Below are positions 45,959 to 57,800 of a DNA stretch of 64,000 nt, piece after piece. The translations under genes and the position numbers were made by a program. The stretch's first letter is position 1. Every line of letters begins with the position of its first letter. Origin of the DNA: Blastocladiella britannica (taxonomy: Eukaryota > Blastocladiomycota > Blastocladiomycetes > Blastocladiales > Blastocladiaceae); assembly GCA_025349905.2 (NCBI GenBank), contig MU624540.1:1-64000 (forward strand), given 5' to 3'. The notes under the pieces were generated by a model that did no database searches, was not told the origin of the DNA, and worked only from the letters and a program-made list of their open reading frames with translations.

Positions 45959-46622
45959 CTAGAGCAGTGTCGAGAGCCACTGTAATCCCTCAAACAGCCC
46001 GTCGCCGGATCGGCCAGCGGCGGCCTGGGTCCACCACTTAATGTTGTACTTGATCAGCCCCATCAGATCCAGCGATTCGGCCACCTCTGCAGTTGCCATG
46101 GCATGCTGATCGTCCTGCTTGTTGGCCAGCACCAGCAATGGTGTATCTCGCAGTTCATCATCGGCCTCGAACAATCGATAGAGTTCAGCGCGCGCCTCAT
46201 GGATCCGCGTGCGATCGGCCGAATCCACCACGAAAATGATGCCCTGAGCGTTTTCCGTGTCTGTAACATGTCGATTGGTGAGTGCTGCTCTGGAATGAAT
46301 GGAAAGGAGTCGGTAAACAACATTGGCGATACTCCTCAGCCGTCAGCCGAGATTGGACGTCGAGATCCCAGACCACGAACTCTAGGTTTTTGTGGGTCAC
46401 CGTATCGACACGAACGCCTGATCAATTATTTTTGTAAATCCTTTGTTGGCGACACAAATGAAGTTAAGTACCATTGGGTGTTGTGATAGTCTCAATGTCG
46501 CCAAGACGGAGCTTGAATAGGACCGTCGACTTGCCAGCTCCACTCAGCCCGACCACCAAAATACGCTTCTTTTGTTGCTGCTGATGCTTTCCAATGCCCA
46601 GAGTGGAGGCGAGATCTCCCAT
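45959..46622 (-). CDS. Divergent ARF-like GTPase with altered switch II
   Basis: The exon plan matches the neighbouring ARFs (introns after the PTxG position and inside switch II). It starts MGDLASTLGIGK, with Gly2 retained. The P-loop is GLSGAGKST, and the base-specificity motif LVLANKQDD is present. The switch II block reads VVWDLDVQSRLTAEEY instead of [13 protein letters not shown], so the DxxG glycine is replaced by valine (DLDV) while a Gln remains next to it. Switch I (ETITTPNG...VRVDT) is also changed. Sequence is far from ARF1 but the order of motifs is intact, and the frame is open throughout. This suggests a functional but unusual nucleotide cycle rather than decay. About 500 bp on its 3' side (45457-45958) hold no gene. 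Confidence 0.8.
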
Positions 46623-46809
46623 ATATCTTTTTGAGTGTTTTTTTTTTTTTGGAGAGAGCCAACTGACGCTTCCAAAATGAACTCAGCTTGACCCGGGTTT
46701 GGATATAACGCCTTCAATAGAAAGAATATATATATATATTTGAAATGTATATATATATATTACAATGCAAGGATCGCGTCCTTGAGGTGAGGAGATGCAA
46801 CAAGAGAGA

Positions 46810-47428
<619 letters not shown>

Positions 47429-47702
47429 TTATTTGGAAGTTTGGTGAGGTTGCAACTTCGTGGGTGGTGGATTGAGTATGAGGATATGAGATCTGTTAGA
47501 ACGGCATACTTGGGCGCTATTTGAATCTATTTGGGTTATTGTGACACATCGCTGGATTGACACGTCGATTTGCCCACTGAACGTCAAAGTACGTGGCGCA
47601 ACACATCCACGTCAAACCAAAAATCAACAAAAACTGGCGTTTCGTGAAATGCCACTGAACTCGATGCTGCGTTCAATTTTACACATATACACATGAGCTT
47701 CT

Positions 47703-48944
47703 TCACGCCAAAGCGCTGCGCACTGCCTCCTTTTGCGTGTCCGACAACCGGTCCGGCCACGTCACCGTATACTTGACCACCAATGCTCCCTTGGTCCCGG
47801 GCGTCTTGGACACGGGCATCCCTTCGCCCGCGTACCGGACCTCGGTGCCGTGCACCGTGACCTTGTCGGACGACACTTTCAGCGTGCGGCCGTCGATGGT
47901 CTTGACGGTCTTGGAGAACCCGGTCAGCGCCTCGACCAGCGACAGCCGGACCTCGGTGTGCAGGTCGTTGCCCACGCGCGTGTAGGACGGGTGCGGTTTC
48001 TCCTCCAGCACGAACCTATTCACATGGTCTTGTCAGTGTTGCCTTCCACAAAACAAGGGAGTAAAGTACGTACTCGATCGCCTGCCGCTGGCCACCCGGC
48101 ATCTCGTCCCCCTGATCCGGGAACTTGATCTTGGTTCCGGCCTTCCACCCAGGCTTGACGTTGATTTCCAGCACGGCCGTGGTGGTCGACCCGTCGTTGT
48201 CGCGGCGCGTGACTTTCAGCTTCTTGGTCACACCCTTGTACAGTTCCTCGAGCGATACGGGAAGCGTGCGGGTGACGGTATCCACGCCGTTCCCATGGCC
48301 GTTGGCGTGGGCGGCGGCGGTGGCGGCGCGATGCCGAGCCTCGTGCCCGGCCATGCCCGGCATTCCACCAAATATGCCGCCCGGCATACCCCCACCGGCA
48401 CCGCCAAGCCCGCCGAGCCCGCCAAAGTCGCCTCCACCGGCACTACCGCCAAACTGCGAAAAGAACTGCGAAAAGATATCTTCGGCGCGCGATGGCCGGA
48501 ACCCACCGCCACCACCGGGCATGCCGGAGGACGAGAACGAGAAAGTGGTACCGCCGCCACCGGGGAATGCGCCGCCGGGTGGGAACCCGCCGCCCGAGGC
48601 GAACCGGGGACCATCAGGGCCGCCAGGATCAGCAGCGTCTGGTGGAACGCCCTTCAACCCTGCCTCGCCGTACCGATCGTAAATCTCGCGCTTGTTGCTG
48701 TCGGAAAGGACTTCGTAGGCTTCACTCAGTTCTGTTTTTTTTTTTTTCAAATGGATCTGTTGAGTACTCGTCGTAGCTGACAAAGTGAATGAGGTGTGGT
48801 GGTACCTTGGAACTTTTTTTTGGCCGCCGGGTCCTGGTTCCGATCTGGATGGTATTTCAGGGCCAGCTTGCGGTACGCTTTGCGAATGTCGTCGTCGGTC
48901 GCGGACTTGGCAATGCCCATGAGCTGGTAGTAGTCTTGTCCCAT
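47703..48944 (-). CDS. SIS1: Type II J-domain co-chaperone (DNAJB1/Sis1-like)
   Basis: It starts with the J domain [20 protein letters not shown] and the HPD motif (YHPDRNQDP), split by an intron near 48.73-48.81 kb. A Gly/Phe-rich linker of about 90 residues follows. The two C-terminal beta domains contain [19 protein letters not shown] and [17 protein letters not shown] and, after a second intron (about 48.02-48.07 kb), [12 protein letters not shown] and [15 protein letters not shown]. There is no CxxCxGxG zinc finger, so it is type II. Such proteins deliver clients to cytosolic Hsp70 and stimulate its ATPase. The gene diverges from the p23 gene over 219 bp that hold a heat-shock element. 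Confidence 0.94.
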
Positions 48945-49071
48945 TATTATAAATTATGATTATCTTGGTATTTTGGAGATCGCGTCGCCGAGAGGGGGAG
49001 GCGAGGAAGCAGGTCTTAAAAGTAAGTTAAGGTGACCGACCAAACAAGGTTGTGGTTCATATTCCACCACG

Positions 49072-49089
49072 TTCGAGAACCTGCTCGAA
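49072..49089. promoter_or_regulatory. Heat-shock element between the J-protein and p23 genes
   Basis: TTCGAGAACCTGCTCGAA lies 75 bp before the p23 ATG and 128 bp from the J-protein ATG. Read in 5-base units it is TTC-GA-GAA-CC-TGC-TC-GAA: four alternating units at exact spacing, three perfect and one (TGC for TTC) with one mismatch. This is the known binding pattern of trimeric HSF1. Both flanking genes encode chaperone partners, which fits. Confidence 0.75.
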
Positions 49090-49163
49090 TAGCCTCACAC
49101 AACAAAACCTCAAGCGGGCAAGCGACCAAGCTCGCACGCTCTTTCAACAACACAAAAAATCAA

Positions 49164-49757
49164 ATGATGACTGCATCCACCCCAAGTACGATTGCCATGC
49201 ACCCGACGGTTCTGTGGGCCCAACGCGCCGATCTGATCTACCTGACGATCGAGGTGCACGACACGCACGCGCCAACGGTCACGATTACCCCGACCACCGT
49301 AACGTTTGAGGCCACGGCCGCCGGTATGGGCGCAGGCAACGACCAGAAGCTGTACAAGGCGTCGTTGGACCTGCATGCGTCGATTGACCCGGACCACTCC
49401 AGTTACACGGTGGGCCCGCGCAACGTGACGTTCACGCTCATCAAGGCCGAGGACTCGGCGACGTTCTGGCCGCGGTTGTTGGCGGGGAAAGCCGGCAAGC
49501 CGGCGTGGCTCAAGACCGACTTTGCGCGCTGGAAGGACGAGGACGACGAGGACGACGAGGAGCCTGCCGCTGCTCCGGCAAACCCTATGGCCGGCATGAT
49601 GGGCGGCGGTGCTGGTGCCGGCGGTGCGGACCCGTTCGCTGGTCTGGACATGAGCCAGTTCAACTTCCCGCCCGGCGCAATGCGTGGCATGGGCGGCGCG
49701 GGCGCCGGCGACTCGGACGACGACGAGGAGAACGAGGACGAGGAGGAGTTGGACTAG
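49164..49757 (+). CDS. SBA1: Hsp90 co-chaperone p23
   Basis: Single exon of 197 residues; an ATG at 49167 is an alternative start. The CS domain begins with MHPTVLWAQRADLIYLTIEV, continues with KLYKASLDLHASID and VTFTLIKAEDSATFWPRL, and ends with the p23 signature PAWLKTDFARWKDEDDEDDE. A Gly/Met-rich linker (NPMAGMMGG, FAGLDMSQFNF) and an acidic tail follow, as in fungal Sba1 and plant p23. The protein binds ATP-bound Hsp90 and slows its ATPase to stabilise client complexes. It is on the plus strand, divergent from the J-protein gene, and probably co-induced by heat through the shared element. Confidence 0.94.
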   Translation: MMTASTPSTIAMHPTVLWAQRADLIYLTIEVHDTHAPTVTITPTTVTFEATAAGMGAGNDQKLYKASLDLHASIDPDHSSYTVGPRNVTFTLIKAEDSATFWPRLLAGKAGKPAWLKTDFARWKDEDDEDDEEPAAAPANPMAGMMGGGAGAGGADPFAGLDMSQFNFPPGAMRGMGGAGAGDSDDDEENEDEEELD

Positions 49758-49899
49758 AGTGGACCAGGACTCGATGAAGCCTGTCCCCTCGCTACCTTGG
49801 TCGGTCAACATGAGACGCCACAATGTTAAATGGGTTCTTTTTTTGTCTTTAGTTTCTCACTCGCACCCAATCCCAAAAATAAAAATAAAAATAAAAAAA

Positions 49900-51113
49900 T
49901 CAAGAAGGAACATGATGCCCACCTGGCAACGTCACGGCCAGCACCAGCGCAACAATCCCCCCAATCGCCAGCAGACACAGCACAAACAGGATCCACTTGT
50001 TTCGGCGCGCGCTCCGAGCCGATGCGTTCGCCTGCTCCACTTGGGCCCCCGCCTGCTCCAGTTCGGTGCCGGCCCCCTCCGCAAACGCCGCGATCGAGTC
50101 CACGGCCGCATCTTGCTCGTTGATCAGCAGCGCCAAGTCGCTAAACAGCACATTGAGTTCCGAGATGGATGCATCCAAGGTCGCCAGCTCGCGGTGTCGT
50201 TCCTGGACTGCGCGGTGCCGATCGCGCTGTTTTCCATTTCACTTGTTTGAGTGTCAATCTGTCCACGTGTGGTTTGAAAAGTCGTACTTCCAACAGCATG
50301 CTATCGGAAAACATGCGTGGAACCGCGGTAGACTGCAGCGCCCATTCCACGTCTTGGTGTGACGCGTCCGGTTTGGCTATTTAACAAAATGGTCATGTTG
50401 CCAATTCCCCATGGATCAAAAAACAGAACATACTGATCTTGAGCATGCGCAAGAACGCCTCGCGCGCGCGTTCCTGCTGCGCCGCCTGCATTCCTCGCAG
50501 CCGACCCGCAACGCCCATCACCTGGTGCAGGAGCATGTGCTGGTGCGCATTGGCAAGGCGTGCGTCGGTGGCCGAGAAATGGGTGCGGACGTTACTGAGA
50601 TCTGTTCTTACGTGGTCAATGTTGTTGTCATTGGATCAAATGGAAAAGAGCGACATACTGTTGACGCGCGCACGCACCGCCTCGATCCGGGCCTGCGCGG
50701 CCGCACCCAATCGAGCCGCGCGCGCCCACTCGTCCTCGCTTCCCGCACTGTCGTCAATCCCACCACCGGCGCGAGTGGAATCAGCCGGATCGGGGCCAAC
50801 CACGCATGCGTGCTGAACGGCTTCCAATGCGTCGAGATCGCGGGTGATGCTCCGCACTTGGGCTTGGACACGAGCGACATCGCGCTTTATCAAGGCGGAA
50901 TGTCAACAATAGAAGAGATCAGTGCGGAAAGGTAAAACGGACCAACCACGCGTCCAGCGACCCGACGCTGATGGTCACATACTCGTCATTTTCGTAGGTC
51001 GGGACGGTGTGTAAGGGCTCGGGCTCGGGCTCGGGCGGCAGCAAGTGTCGCATCTCGGTCACATCTAACGCAGTGGGGGGTGGCACTACTGGTGGTTGGG
51101 GCTGTTGCTGCAT
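49900..51113 (-). CDS. Syntaxin-like Qa-SNARE
   Basis: It starts MQQQPQPPVVPPP at 51113, with four or more exons. The central part forms helices (VARVQAQVRSITRDLDALEA, RIEAVRARVNS, HQVMGVAGRLRGMQ) like an Habc bundle. The SNARE motif is clear at the C-terminus: RHRELATLDASISELNVLF with LALLINEQDAAVDSIAAFAE, with the central-layer Gln in INEQD. A single membrane anchor (WILFVLCLLAIGGIVALVLA) and a short luminal end complete it. The order fits a Qa-SNARE that drives fusion at the plasma membrane or endosome; which one cannot be told. Exon limits between 50.2 and 50.9 kb are approximate. The ~436 bp upstream of the start shows no gene. Confidence 0.82.
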
Positions 51114-51549
51114 CTTTTTCTGATTCTTTCTGTTGTTTGATGATGAGGAAAGAGCCTTCGTAATCATCAAAAAAGTGAGACACGAAAAAAAAGAGCTTTG
51201 ATTCAATGCAGTTGGTTTTGGAGAAAAAATGGGAACTGATCCAACGATAAGAACTACTAAAAGAAGAAAAAAAAATGGTGGGGTATACCACATGAGACGT
51301 TACGAACAAAGGGACGGCGAGGTGTATCAAAAAACAGCAAGCACAAGGAGCGAGAATGGGGGAGAAAAAAATGGACGACGGGCTCGCAGTTGGATCGAGC
51401 CTTTCCTTTTGTTGACTGAACTGAACTGACTGACTGAGACTGACTGAGGATTGCGTCGTGTAAGTGTCATCGCATCGCGAAATGAAGGAGGAAACAACGC
51501 ACCTTCCCTAAGAACAAAAAACTGAGAATGGATTGAATATAAACAAAGG

Positions 51550-52674
51550 TTAGAGAGCATCGAGCGCCCGGCCCGACAAGATAAACTCGCGCATGGGACT
51601 GCTAGGCCGCCGCTTGGGCGCGCGACGCGCCGCTGCTGCCGCCGCTGTTGCTGGTGACGGGTGTGCCGATCCCATCGACCGCGCGCGGGTTACACGAGGT
51701 GCCATTGGGCCCAGAGTCGGGGACGCCGCCACCGGTTCCTCTAGCTCAGCGATCGATGACGCCCGCAGCGGCGGGCCGCCCGTCCCAATTGGCGCCGTGG
51801 CTGCTGGCAAACCACCACTGCTGGCCACCGCGGCGGCCGTCAAAGGTCCCGCAGTCATCCAACCCGTCAGGGACATGGCCGACGACAGGGACTGCACGCG
51901 ACGGCGCACTGCCGGAGCACCACCGCCATCACCACCGCTGTTGTTGCTGGGTGACGTCAGCATCACGTCGGGACTGGTCGGCGCCGACATGAGCGACGAC
52001 GACCGGTACCCGGCAGCGGCCGCCAGCGCACTGAGCAAGCTTCCGTTCGCGCCACCAGGCGGCGATGTACCCGTGCCGGGCAGACCAGGGCCCGGAGCCG
52101 ATGATCTGCGAGCGTGGGCGGCAGCGGCGGAATAGAACCCCGACGACGGCGCCGACGACGGAATGGCCGATGATCCGTTCCCACCATTGGCACCGTCTGG
52201 GCCAGCACTGCGGAAGCGAGCAGCGGCGGCAGCCAGCGCCGAGATGGATCCGGGCGACGACCCAGACATGGGCGACAGCGGGGGCGCGGTCATGGATGAT
52301 GGCTCGGCGGCCGCGGCGGTGGCAGTGGCCGGAGTGCTTGGCGGCGAGGGCACCATGGGCATCAGTGGCGACCGACTGCCGTTTCCGCGCGATAGCGAGT
52401 ATGAGAGTGAACCTGCTCCGTCTTTGAAGCTGCTGCCGGCAGCAGAAGTGGGCGGAGGGGACAGTGCGCCAGCAGAGGCCAGCAAGGATGCCCAGCCGGA
52501 CGAGTCGGGCGCAGTAGACGACAGAGAGAGCGACAGGGCACTGGGACCGCCCCCCGAAGTAGGGGAAGTAGTGGGGATTGACATGGGCTTGGAGTGGTGG
52601 TGGGCCACGCCGCTGTCACAGGGCGCCGGGGAGGCAGTACGAGGGATGGAGGAGGACATGGGATACTCGTGCAT
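51550..52674 (-). CDS. Low-complexity Ser/Ala/Pro-rich protein with a distinct C-terminal motif
   Basis: A single open frame of 374 residues from MHEYPMSSSIPR. Almost all of it is Ser, Ala, Gly, Pro and Thr with many SP dipeptides, for example LMPMVPSPPSTP. No folded domain is visible until the last ~20 residues, which read KRRPSSPMREFILSGRALDA. That block differs in composition and looks like a short linear motif. Multiple SP/TP sites suggest proline-directed phosphorylation, but that is inference. I do not recognise the family. Frame and codon use are those of neighbouring genes, so it is probably real. Confidence 0.6.
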   Translation of the reverse strand: MHEYPMSSSIPRTASPAPCDSGVAHHHSKPMSIPTTSPTSGGGPSALSLSLSSTAPDSSGWASLLASAGALSPPPTSAAGSSFKDGAGSLSYSLSRGNGSRSPLMPMVPSPPSTPATATAAAAEPSSMTAPPLSPMSGSSPGSISALAAAAARFRSAGPDGANGGNGSSAIPSSAPSSGFYSAAAAHARRSSAPGPGLPGTGTSPPGGANGSLLSALAAAAGYRSSSLMSAPTSPDVMLTSPSNNSGGDGGGAPAVRRRVQSLSSAMSLTGWMTAGPLTAAAVASSGGLPAATAPIGTGGPPLRASSIAELEEPVAASPTLGPMAPRVTRARSMGSAHPSPATAAAAAARRAPKRRPSSPMREFILSGRALDAL

Positions 52675-53225
52675 GTATAATTTAACGATATGGTGTATTG
52701 TTGTCAAGGAGGGTTTTTTTTTGCTGTTGTTCATTTTGAGCGGATTGGTGGTGGCGTTGCACATGCAAAGCAGCTGATTAAAAAGATAAGGCATCAGACC
52801 TCTCAGCGGGGAAGTACAAGGACAACGCATCTCATAGGACAGAGCAAGGTGCGCACAATCCATTAACCGGAAGTGCAGCAACCAAAGCCGTTGTGGTTAT
52901 GCCTTTGTTTTCCCCTATTCTCATCATCGCCTTCCTTAAGGTCCACGCGGACAAGACAACAACTCCACAAGGCAACAATGGAGACAAGACAAAAGTGCAT
53001 AATTTTGATCCCTCAAGCGATGGCTGCCAGTGTCAGTCATAATTTTCAGAATTGGCTAAGTATTTTTGAAATCGTCCTCTTCTCCTCCTCTTTAAAAGTA
53101 GAGGAGAATCGGATCCGCAGCCTTCTTTTGTCTTGTCTTATTGCTGTTGCGCTTGCCGTGGTGTTGTCGGACTGTCCTCGCGTCGCCAAATTAAACAAAA
53201 TTGTGTTCAAAGAGAAATATTTAAG

Positions 53226-54660
53226 ATGTCCGCGTTCCGACGTGCTGCCCCAACGACAGCGACAACAGCGACGACGACGGTCCCTACACCTACAGCTGCA
53301 GCACCAAATATAACGGTAACGACACCCCAACGGGCCGCCCTGCCCCCAGGCCTCAAGCTCTCGGCCCACAATGCCGCCGCCCTCCTGTCGACCGGTGTCG
53401 GTTCTCTCGACGACCTGCTAGGCGGCGGCCTCCCGCTCGGCACGCTACTGGTGGTGGCAGAGCAAGCCGATGCCCCGCACGCCGCCCTTTTTCTCGGGTA
53501 CTTTATTGCCCAGGGCCTAGTTCACGGTCACCATGTCCTGGTGGCCTCGGCCGACGCGGATCCACGCGCGATCGCTGGTACTGCTCCTGCTCCCGATGTG
53601 CCTTCTTCTACTGGTTCTGGCTCTGGTCGTAAACGTGTGGGTGCATCTGCTGCTGCTGTTGCTGCCAGTAGCAAGTCAGCCAAGGAGGATGAGGATGGCG
53701 ACAAGCTGACGATTGCTTGGCGGTACAAGAACTTGCCCAAGCGGTCCGAGTCCGCTTCGGATTCTCCTTCAGCTGGTGCTATTGCAACTGGTAGGCTGCT
53801 TTACTTTTGCGTTGGATATGCCGCAATAACAAAGTATATTGTCGCATAGGTCCGGCCGCGTACTGCGGGCAATTCGACATGACCCGGCCTCTGTCAGGTG
53901 CCGCGCTCCCGTCGGGCGTATCGCTCGCATCCCACATACTCTCGTGCGATCTCCGCCACGCCGCCTACCCGTTCGAGGCGCTGTACGCGGACATTAAGCG
54001 CGGGATCGAGCAAGGCGGATACCTGTATGTACAGATACTTTCAACCGCGCAGACTTCTACTGACAAAAAATGATGAAAAAACAAAGTGCATCGGCCCCAC
54101 CGCCAACGGACGGCTCGCCGCGCCCCGTCCTCCGCATCGCGATCCACAATGTGCACTCAGTGTACTGGCCCAGCGACGACAATACTTTGCCTTCGTATCG
54201 GCACGAAGCAGCGCGGTTCCTGCACCGGCTCAAGTCTCTGTTGCGCCGGTCGTACGCGGCGGCAGTCGTGACTTGGTCACTCCCCTCTCCCTCCTCTACA
54301 TCCACGACCACCGCCACCGTGACGGGCACCTCGGGCCGTCTGCTGCCCACGTCTCCCGTCGCAGCGCAAGCTGACTACGCAATGACCTTAGCCCCGTTTA
54401 CCCGCCCGATCCGATCCGGCGCCAGTGATACGTCGGCAGTGACGGGCCTGGTCCACGTATCCAAGCTGGCACGCGTCAATGCTTTGGTCCCCGCCAGCGT
54501 CAAAATCACCTCGGGGGCTGTGGGCGTCGACCGGTCGCTGGCGTTTGCGGTAAGGCGGAAACGGTTGGTGGTCGAGGCGTGGTCGTTGCCGCCGTCGCTG
54601 GGGGATGATCCGAGCGGCAGCGGTGGGGGCACGGCGTGTGCTACGTCGGGTGGGTTCTAG
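53226..54660 (+). CDS. ELP4: Elongator complex subunit ELP4
   Basis: Three exons. Exon 1 (53226 to about 53790) holds LLSTGVGSLDDLLGGGLPLG, the family version of a RecA-like nucleotide-fold opening, and LLVVAEQADAPHAALFLGYF. Exon 2 (about 53850-54024) has YCGQFDMTRPL and YPFEALYADIKRGIEQGGYL. Exon 3 (about 54083-54660) has VLRIAIHNVHSVYWP, FLHRLKSLLRRSYAAAVVTW and a final RKRLVVEAWSLPPSLG. Elp4 forms a hexameric ring with Elp5 and Elp6 in Elongator, which modifies wobble uridines of tRNAs. A Ser/Lys-rich insert in exon 1 extends the protein slightly. Upstream, 52.68-53.22 kb (about 550 bp) contains no recognised gene. Confidence 0.9.
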
Positions 54661-54879
54661 GGTTTAGTGACATGAAAGAGGATAATTTATATACAAAATC
54701 AGACATGCGTCGCGCGGGATCACAAAGAGAAACGAACAAGAAGGGGTTGGTCGTAGGGTGGGGAAGGAATGTGTAAAGGTGGGGAAGGAGTGTAAGACAG
54801 AAGTAAAGATGGAAAACAAACAGAAAAAGTCGAAAGAAAAGACAAAAGTAAAAAAAAAGCAAAAGGGAACGAGAAAGGA

Positions 54880-57800
54880 TCAGTCTAGCTTAGTGGCAGA
54901 CGGCAATGGCGGCGGCAGATCAGGGACCAAGTACGCGGCCAATGACGACACTTGGGCGGCGGCGGTAGCGGGGGGAGCAGTAGCGGCAGTGATGGCGATC
55001 GCGGTCCCGCCGGTGGCCTCCAAGAGCTCGTCCAGCATCGGGTCAACGGCATCTACGCTGACCCCACAGCACCGGGCCACAAGCGTGCGGTACTTGTCGA
55101 GCACTGCTGCCGTGACCGGCGGCGCGAGTGGTGGCGGCACCGAGATCGGTGCTGCTGCCGCAGAGCACAACGACGATGCGGATGACGACGACCCCGTAGA
55201 CGGCGGCGACGGCGGCCGCGTCAGCGCCGGGGCCGGAAGCACGTGCCCTGCGCGCACCACCTCGGCCACCGCCGACGCTACCGAGGGGACCCGCGACGCC
55301 GCTACGGCCGCCAGCGCCACGTCCGGAGTCGGAATCGATCCGGGCCGCGCGGGAGCGCCCGTGGCCGCCACGTTGCACAAGTCGCCCGCGAGCCCTACCA
55401 GCGCTTGTCGGACCGAGCGAAGCAGGTCGGGCCACAGTGCCGTCAGAGCCGGAGCGGTCATGGACGACGCGGGTGGAGCTGCTGGGGATGCGGGCGACGG
55501 GATGCCCGATGCCGGTTCGGTCCGCATTCTAGGAAGGTCCACGTCCATGGCGGTATCGTCGCCTTCATTGGCGGGAAGGACGACTTGACCGTCGTCGTGA
55601 TGAAGAAGCGTAGCGATCCGATTCTCGGCCGGTGGCGTGGCAATCGTCTGCAGGGACACGAGCGCCAACGCCGAGTCGGCGAGCGCGTGCATCGCTGCCG
55701 CCTCCGACGCCATGAACGGAGCGGCCGCGGTGGTGGCTGGCGGGGTCATGGGCGTGATCCCGTTCCCATTGGCGGTTACTGATGATGTCGTCGTTGAAGG
55801 GGGTAAGGATGGCGGCAGCAGGACACCGAGCATCATGGCGTCCTCGTCGCGGGCCCGCGCATCCACCACGTACATGCCTTCCATCAACGCATGCGTTTCC
55901 ACCAGCCGGCCCACCAGGTACGCGACATGCACGTCGGCCGGGATCGCGCCGCGTTGCTGCTGTTGCATGGCTAGGAGCTCAGACGGCGTGCGGAGGAACT
56001 GACCCAGCAGTGGCGGCGGCGGGGCGGTTGCATTTGCTGGCCAGAGTCCATTGATGCCATTCGGAGTGACAGTGGCAGTGGCAGTAGCAGGGTGTTGGTG
56101 ATAAGAGGCGAGCCGGTGGCGCACGTCGAGATCACCCAGCGCATTGGCACGGCCCCGAATCCGACCAGCGGCAAGCACCGCATCGTCGTCGTCCTCATCA
56201 TCGTCGTCCATATCTACATGCATCGCATCACCGTCGTCCAAGTCGGCGGCGGCCCGGAAATGGCTGTCGTCAATAACATCGTAGTCGTCATCATCGTCGT
56301 CGTCGACGTCAAGTGTCCTCGCCGCCGCCGCCGCCGCCCCAGGCAATAGCAACGCGACCGCGGCCCTTCGGCGTCGTTTCTCCGCGACCTGGTCGGCCGT
56401 CATTCCCCGGTCGTTCCGAACCGCCCTGGAAGCGCCCGCATCCAAAAAGATCTGGCCAATCCGCGTGAGTCCCGCCCGCGCAGCCAAATGCAACGCCGTG
56501 TCCCCATTCCGGTCCTGGGCGTCAGTGAATGCGGGCGGCACTCCTCGGCGGTGCATGAGTTCCGTCAAGTAGTATTCGGCGGCGCGGCGTTTCGGCACGT
56601 CGGCGGCGGCTGCGGCAACAATGTGGTGCAGGACCGTCTGGCCCCGATTGTCGGCCACCAGCGTACCCGTATCGCCCACGACCGCCAGCACGTCGCGGAA
56701 CGACCGGTGCGTAAAGTTGTCGTCGAACCGCACCGCCCACATCAGTGGGGTGGTGTCATCGTCGGTTGCTCGCTGCGACAGTAGCCGCGTGGTGGCGGCG
56801 GCGGCTGTTGGTGCAGCAGTGCTCGTCGCCGCCGTTGAAGCAGTGGTAATGAGAGCAGCAGCAGCGCGATCGCTGGCGGTCCGCGCCAGCTGATACATGC
56901 AGTCCGCGCGCGCCAGTGCCGCCGCCCAGTGCATGGCCGAGTGCCCGGCCTCGTCAAGCGGCAAGTCTAAGGGCATGTCCGGCGGCGGGTTGGCCAGCAA
57001 CCGCGGCAGCTCGCCGCGTTCCAGCAGCCCGTGGATCAGTTCCTCGCGCCACTGCATGGACCTAGCCACCGCCGTGGGCGAAATTGACGCCCGGCGGGCC
57101 GTGGCCGCGGACGTGGAGACTGTTCGCGGCCGACCGGAGCCTGCTGTTCCGGCTGCGACAGACGAGACCGAAGTGGCCGACGTGGTGCGTGCGCGCTTGG
57201 TCGCGGGCGCCACGGACCCGATCCCGTCAGCGGCTGTCCGTTTCTTGCGCCGCGGAGTTGGCGGCGACGGCGCGTCGTGATCGTGCATCGGCGGTGGCGG
57301 CGGGGGCGGTGATGATAGTTCCGACGCACTGACGCCGTGGTCGGCTAGCGGCAGCGGTGGTGGCGAGGGCGGCATCGCACCATTTAAGCGTGCGATCCGG
57401 TCGTGGTCCGAAGGCGTGGACCGGCCACCACGGAGCGGCGATGGGTGCACATGCAGTGGGTGGAGGTGATGGCCGGACGACGACGACGTTGACGACGACG
57501 ATGTGGCACTGCTTGCGCGCTCGCGTGCCGAAGCAGCACCGTTCCGCGGTGGAGTCGGGGCCGATGCTCGGGCTGCAGCGGCAGCGGCAGCGGCAGGCGT
57601 GATCCGACGCGTCCGCTCCGTCGGCATGGGCTCGCCATCGCGTTCCGGGTCAAAGTCGATCAGCGGGCCGAGGAACCGACGTACGCGGAACTGGTCCGAG
57701 ATCTCGACGCCGCGTTGGTGGGGGACCCTATCCAAGAAAATATATCATAAATTGGCAAGAAGCTTTTAATGCCATTAAGAGGGGACAGTACCAAGTGCCC

